In this document: one piece after another, positions 7,293 to 9,614 of the stretch
Layout: the number at the start of each line of letters is the position of its first letter
Numbering within the stretch: position 1 is the stretch's first letter
Assembly: GCA_045590935.1 (NCBI GenBank)
Contig: JAZNSA010000031.1
Span: 1 to 9,614, forward strand
DNA length: 9,614 nucleotides
Source: CAKSHP01 sp045590935
Lineage (GTDB): Bacteria > Bacillota > Clostridia > UBA1381 > UMGS1253
Reading direction: 5' to 3'
Made by a program: the position numbers and the translations under genes
The notes under the pieces: generated by a model
What the model saw: the letters and a program-made list of their open reading frames with translations, nothing else
Told to the model about the DNA's origin: nothing
The model's database searches: none

Positions 7293-7324
7293 GTACTTTT
7301 TTAAAATACAATGAAAAAAAGTAC
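7293..7324 (-). repeat. Inverted repeat in the parA leader
   Basis: GTACTTTTTT (7293-7302) is matched by its exact reverse complement at 7315-7324, with 12 bases between. If parA transcription begins near 7325, this hairpin would form the very 5' end of the parA mRNA. The arms are mostly A/T with GTAC ends. It could protect the transcript or be an operator, or it may be chance in A+T-rich DNA. Confidence 0.5.
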
Positions 7325-7331
7325 ATAATAT

Positions 7332-7360
7332 ATTTTAGCACAATTATTGTAATTAGTAAA
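7332..7360 (-). promoter_or_regulatory. Probable extended -10 promoter of parA-parB
   Basis: The minus strand reads TTTACT (7360-7355), a 17-base spacer ending in TGC, then TAAAAT (7337-7332); the TGC gives an extended -10. Transcription would begin near 7325 with a leader of about 60 bases. A second match, TTGTAT (7311-7306), 18 bases, TATAAT (7287-7282), sits too close to the parA ribosome binding site to leave it intact in the mRNA, so the upstream one is preferred. Confidence 0.5.
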
Positions 7361-7404
7361 GTAATTTTTAAAAAATATTGCAAAAAATCAAAAAAATATT
7401 AAAA

Positions 7405-7420
7405 TGTTTCACGTGAAACA
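7405..7420. other. parS: parS site 1 (ParB/Spo0J loading site)
   Basis: TGTTTCACGTGAAACA is a perfect 16-bp palindrome and matches the Bacillus-type parS consensus (TGTTNCACGTGAAACA). It lies between the probable parA promoter and rpoC, 45 bp from the -35 element. Its flanks are not symmetrical, unlike those of the second copy. ParB encoded in this window is expected to nucleate here. Confidence 0.96.
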
Positions 7421-7434
7421 AAAGAAAACTGTAT

Positions 7435-7474
7435 AAAAAGAAGCCACAATGTTTCACGTGAAACATTGTGGCTT
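7435..7474 (-). terminator. rpoC intrinsic terminator built around parS
   Basis: A 34-bp perfect palindrome (7441-7474) begins 14 bases after the rpoC TGA. In the rpoC transcript it folds into a 15-bp stem closed by ACGU, or longer with a G-U end pair at 7440/7475. It is followed on the minus strand by one C and five T (7439-7435). G/C-rich GCCACA/TGTGGC outer arms plus the T run are the standard form of an intrinsic terminator. The central 16 bases are parS. Terminator function is inferred from structure. Confidence 0.8.
7450..7465. other. parS: parS site 2, embedded in the rpoC terminator stem
   Basis: This is a second identical 16-bp parS, exactly 45 bp from the first (centre to centre). 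It forms the middle of a 34-bp palindrome extended by nine matched bases on each side. The paired identical sites make the segregation assignment secure. ParB clamps loading here would sit immediately behind the highly expressed rpoC gene. Confidence 0.96.
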
Positions 7475-7487
7475 TATATATCACTTA

Positions 7488-9614
7488 TCAGCCTATTAAA
7501 TTACTTTCGCTTAAAGCGGCATCAAATGCACGGCTTAGAGCTGTTTCTTCGCCTGCAACCCTAAGGTCAACATCACGATATAGGCTCATACCTGTACCCG
7601 CAGGAACAAGTTTACCAATAATAACATTTTCTTTCAAACCAAGAAGCGGGTCAACCTTACCTTTGATTGCTGCCTCAGTTAACACACGAGTTGTTTCCTG
7701 GAAGGAAGCAGCAGAAAGGAATGAATCAGTTGCAAGAGAAGCTTTTGTAATACCAAGCAAAACAACTGTTGCAGTTGCTTCTCTCTTACCTTCTGCACGC
7801 ATTTTCTCGTTTTCTCTCTCTAGGTCGAACATATCAACAAGACTGCCCATCAATAAGTTTGTATCACCGGAATCTTCAATCTTTACCTTACGCATCATCT
7901 GACGAGCGATAACTTCGATATGCTTATCAGAAATATCAACGCCCTGCATACGATAAACCCTTTGAACTTCCTGAGTTAGGTATGATTGAACTTCACGAGA
8001 ACCTTTAATTTTCAAAATATCATGAGGGTTAATAGAACCTGCTGTAAGCACATCGCCTGCTTCTATCTCCTGACCTTCTACAACCTTAATTCTTGCATCG
8101 TAAGGAATTACATAAGTTGCTGCCTCACCAACTGAGTCATTAGTTACAACAATTTCACGACGTTTCTTTGTTTCGGCAATTGAAACCTTACCTGCAATTT
8201 CAGAAACAACAGCAACACCCTTAGGTTTACGTGCCTCAAAAAGCTCCTCGACACGAGGTAGACCCTGAGTAATATCATCACCGGCAACACCACCACTGTG
8301 GAATGTTCTCATTGTAAGCTGAGTACCCGGCTCACCGATTGACTGAGCGGCTATGATACCAACTGCTTCACCAACAGGTACAGGGTCGCCATTTGCAAGG
8401 TTTGCACCGTAACAACGTGAACATACACCAACCGGAGTCTTACAAGTGAGGACACTTCTTATTGTAACTTCTTTTATGCCTGCGTTAATAATAGCATTTA
8501 CATCCGCATCTGACATTAAAACATCTTTTGCAACAATAATTTCGCCTGTTTCAGGATGAACAACGTCTTCAAATGTATATCTGCCAAACAATCTGTCTGA
8601 TAATGGTTCAATTTCTTCTTTGCCGTCAACAATTGCACTAACCTTAATTCCGTTAGTTGTTCCGCAATCTGCTTCACGAACAATTACGTCCTGACTGACA
8701 TCAACCAAACGACGAGTAAGATAACCTGAATCGGCAGTACGAAGAGCCGTATCAGTAAGACCCTTTCTTGCACCGTGAGTAGAAATAAAGTATTCCAAAA
8801 CACTAAGTCCCTCACGGAAGTTTGCACGAATAGGAATTTCAACGGCATTACCTGAGGTATCTGCCATAAGACCACGCATACCTGCAAGCTGTCTAATCTG
8901 GTTAACACTACCACGGGCACCGGAGTTTGCCATCATATATATTGGATTTAAGTCATCAAGGTTATTCATAAGTGCTTTTGTAACCTTTTCGCTCGTCTCT
9001 GTCCAAACCTTGATAATAGCGTTATATCTTTCGTTATCGTTAAGCATACCACGCTTATACTGCTTTGTTATCTTATCAACCTGAGCTTCCGCATCCTCCA
9101 AGTATGCCTTTTTAGCTTCAGGAACCTTAATATCGGATACGCTGACTGTTATAGCACCTTGAGTTGAGTATTTGAAGCCAAGTGCTTTGATGTTATCCAA
9201 AACCTTTGCAGTTTCTGTTGAACCATGAACTCTTATACACTTGTCGATGATAATTCCAAGCTGCTTTTTAGTAGCAAGCTTTGTAAATTCAAGCTCAAAT
9301 GCATTGTTAGGGTCGCTTCTGTCTACAAAACCTAAGTCCTGAGGAATATTTTCATTAAATATAAGCTGACCAATAGTTGTATCAATAAGCTTGTGCTTCA
9401 TAACCCCGTCAATTTCTTTGCTTACACGCACTTTGATTTTCGCATGTAGAGTAACGACGTGGTTTGCATAAGCCATAAGGGCTTCATCAACGTTTGCAAA
9501 CGCTTTACCCTCGCCTTTATCGCCGTCCTTAACCAAAGTTAAATAATAGCTTCCTAAAACCATATCCTGAGTAGGAACAGTAACCGGTTTACCATCCTGA
9601 GGTTTTAAAAGGTT
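7488..9614 (-). CDS. rpoC: DNA-directed RNA polymerase subunit beta', C-terminal part (runs off the window)
   Basis: The last 708 codons of rpoC; the frame is open to the window edge, so the start and the catalytic NADFDGD region lie outside. The visible part begins in the NLLKPQDGKPVTVPTQDMVLGSYYLT block. It contains the bridge-helix region (ANSGARGSVNQIRQLAGMRG, about 8880-8940) and the second zinc site with four cysteines (codons at 8664-8666, 8442-8444, 8421-8423 and 8412-8414). It also contains the trigger-loop region IIAAQSIGEPGTQLTMRTFHSGG (in two runs, about 8280-8390), then the jaw and C-terminal part to ALSESNLIG. Nothing is missing from these motifs. It ends in tandem stops TGA-TAA, then the parS-containing hairpin. 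Neither rpsL nor other str-operon genes follow, so rpoC ends its transcription unit here, next to parA. Confidence 0.98.
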   Translation of the reverse strand, partial: NLLKPQDGKPVTVPTQDMVLGSYYLTLVKDGDKGEGKAFANVDEALMAYANHVVTLHAKIKVRVSKEIDGVMKHKLIDTTIGQLIFNENIPQDLGFVDRSDPNNAFELEFTKLATKKQLGIIIDKCIRVHGSTETAKVLDNIKALGFKYSTQGAITVSVSDIKVPEAKKAYLEDAEAQVDKITKQYKRGMLNDNERYNAIIKVWTETSEKVTKALMNNLDDLNPIYMMANSGARGSVNQIRQLAGMRGLMADTSGNAVEIPIRANFREGLSVLEYFISTHGARKGLTDTALRTADSGYLTRRLVDVSQDVIVREADCGTTNGIKVSAIVDGKEEIEPLSDRLFGRYTFEDVVHPETGEIIVAKDVLMSDADVNAIINAGIKEVTIRSVLTCKTPVGVCSRCYGANLANGDPVPVGEAVGIIAAQSIGEPGTQLTMRTFHSGGVAGDDITQGLPRVEELFEARKPKGVAVVSEIAGKVSIAETKKRREIVVTNDSVGEAATYVIPYDARIKVVEGQEIEAGDVLTAGSINPHDILKIKGSREVQSYLTQEVQRVYRMQGVDISDKHIEVIARQMMRKVKIEDSGDTNLLMGSLVDMFDLERENEKMRAEGKREATATVVLLGITKASLATDSFLSAASFQETTRVLTEAAIKGKVDPLLGLKENVIIGKLVPAGTGMSLYRDVDLRVAGEETALSRAFDAALSESNLIG

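Overview
The window is low-G+C DNA, roughly one third G+C by eye, and reads as the chromosome of a Clostridia-like Bacillota (Firmicutes). The grounds are strong AAGGAGG-type ribosome binding sites, a WalR/WalK-type two-component pair, a SleB/CwlJ-type cell wall hydrolase with copper-amine-oxidase-like repeats, and a chromosomal ParA/ParB (Soj/Spo0J) pair with the canonical parS sequence. TGA serves as an ordinary stop (walK, rpoC). The species cannot be named from this sequence.

Layout. 61-961: a minus-strand SleB-like secreted hydrolase with its promoter upstream and a hairpin over its stop codon. Its predicted start (strong ribosome binding site plus ATG) is followed at once by an in-frame TGA. 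1019-3537: walR and walK, plus strand, divergent from the hydrolase. 3561-3606: a nearly perfect inverted repeat between the convergent walK and serS, probably a two-way terminator. 3647-7263: minus-strand parA, parB, an unrecognised membrane-anchored coiled-coil protein, then serS. 7264-7487: a control region with the probable parA promoter and two perfect 16-bp parS sites. 7488-9614: the 3' part of rpoC, minus strand, running off the right edge.

How the parts fit. WalK and WalR would sense and control cell wall turnover, and the neighbouring hydrolase is the sort of enzyme such a system can control, although no WalR box was found. ParA, ParB and the parS sites form a complete chromosome-partitioning module. 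SerRS and RNA polymerase beta' are housekeeping neighbours.

The most notable feature is at 7441-7474. A parS site is the centre of a 34-bp perfect palindrome just after the rpoC stop codon, followed on the rpoC strand by a T run. One sequence therefore appears to be both the centromere-like ParB loading site and the intrinsic terminator of the rpoC transcript. The second point worth checking is the ATG-TGA start of the hydrolase. The rest of the window is conventional.
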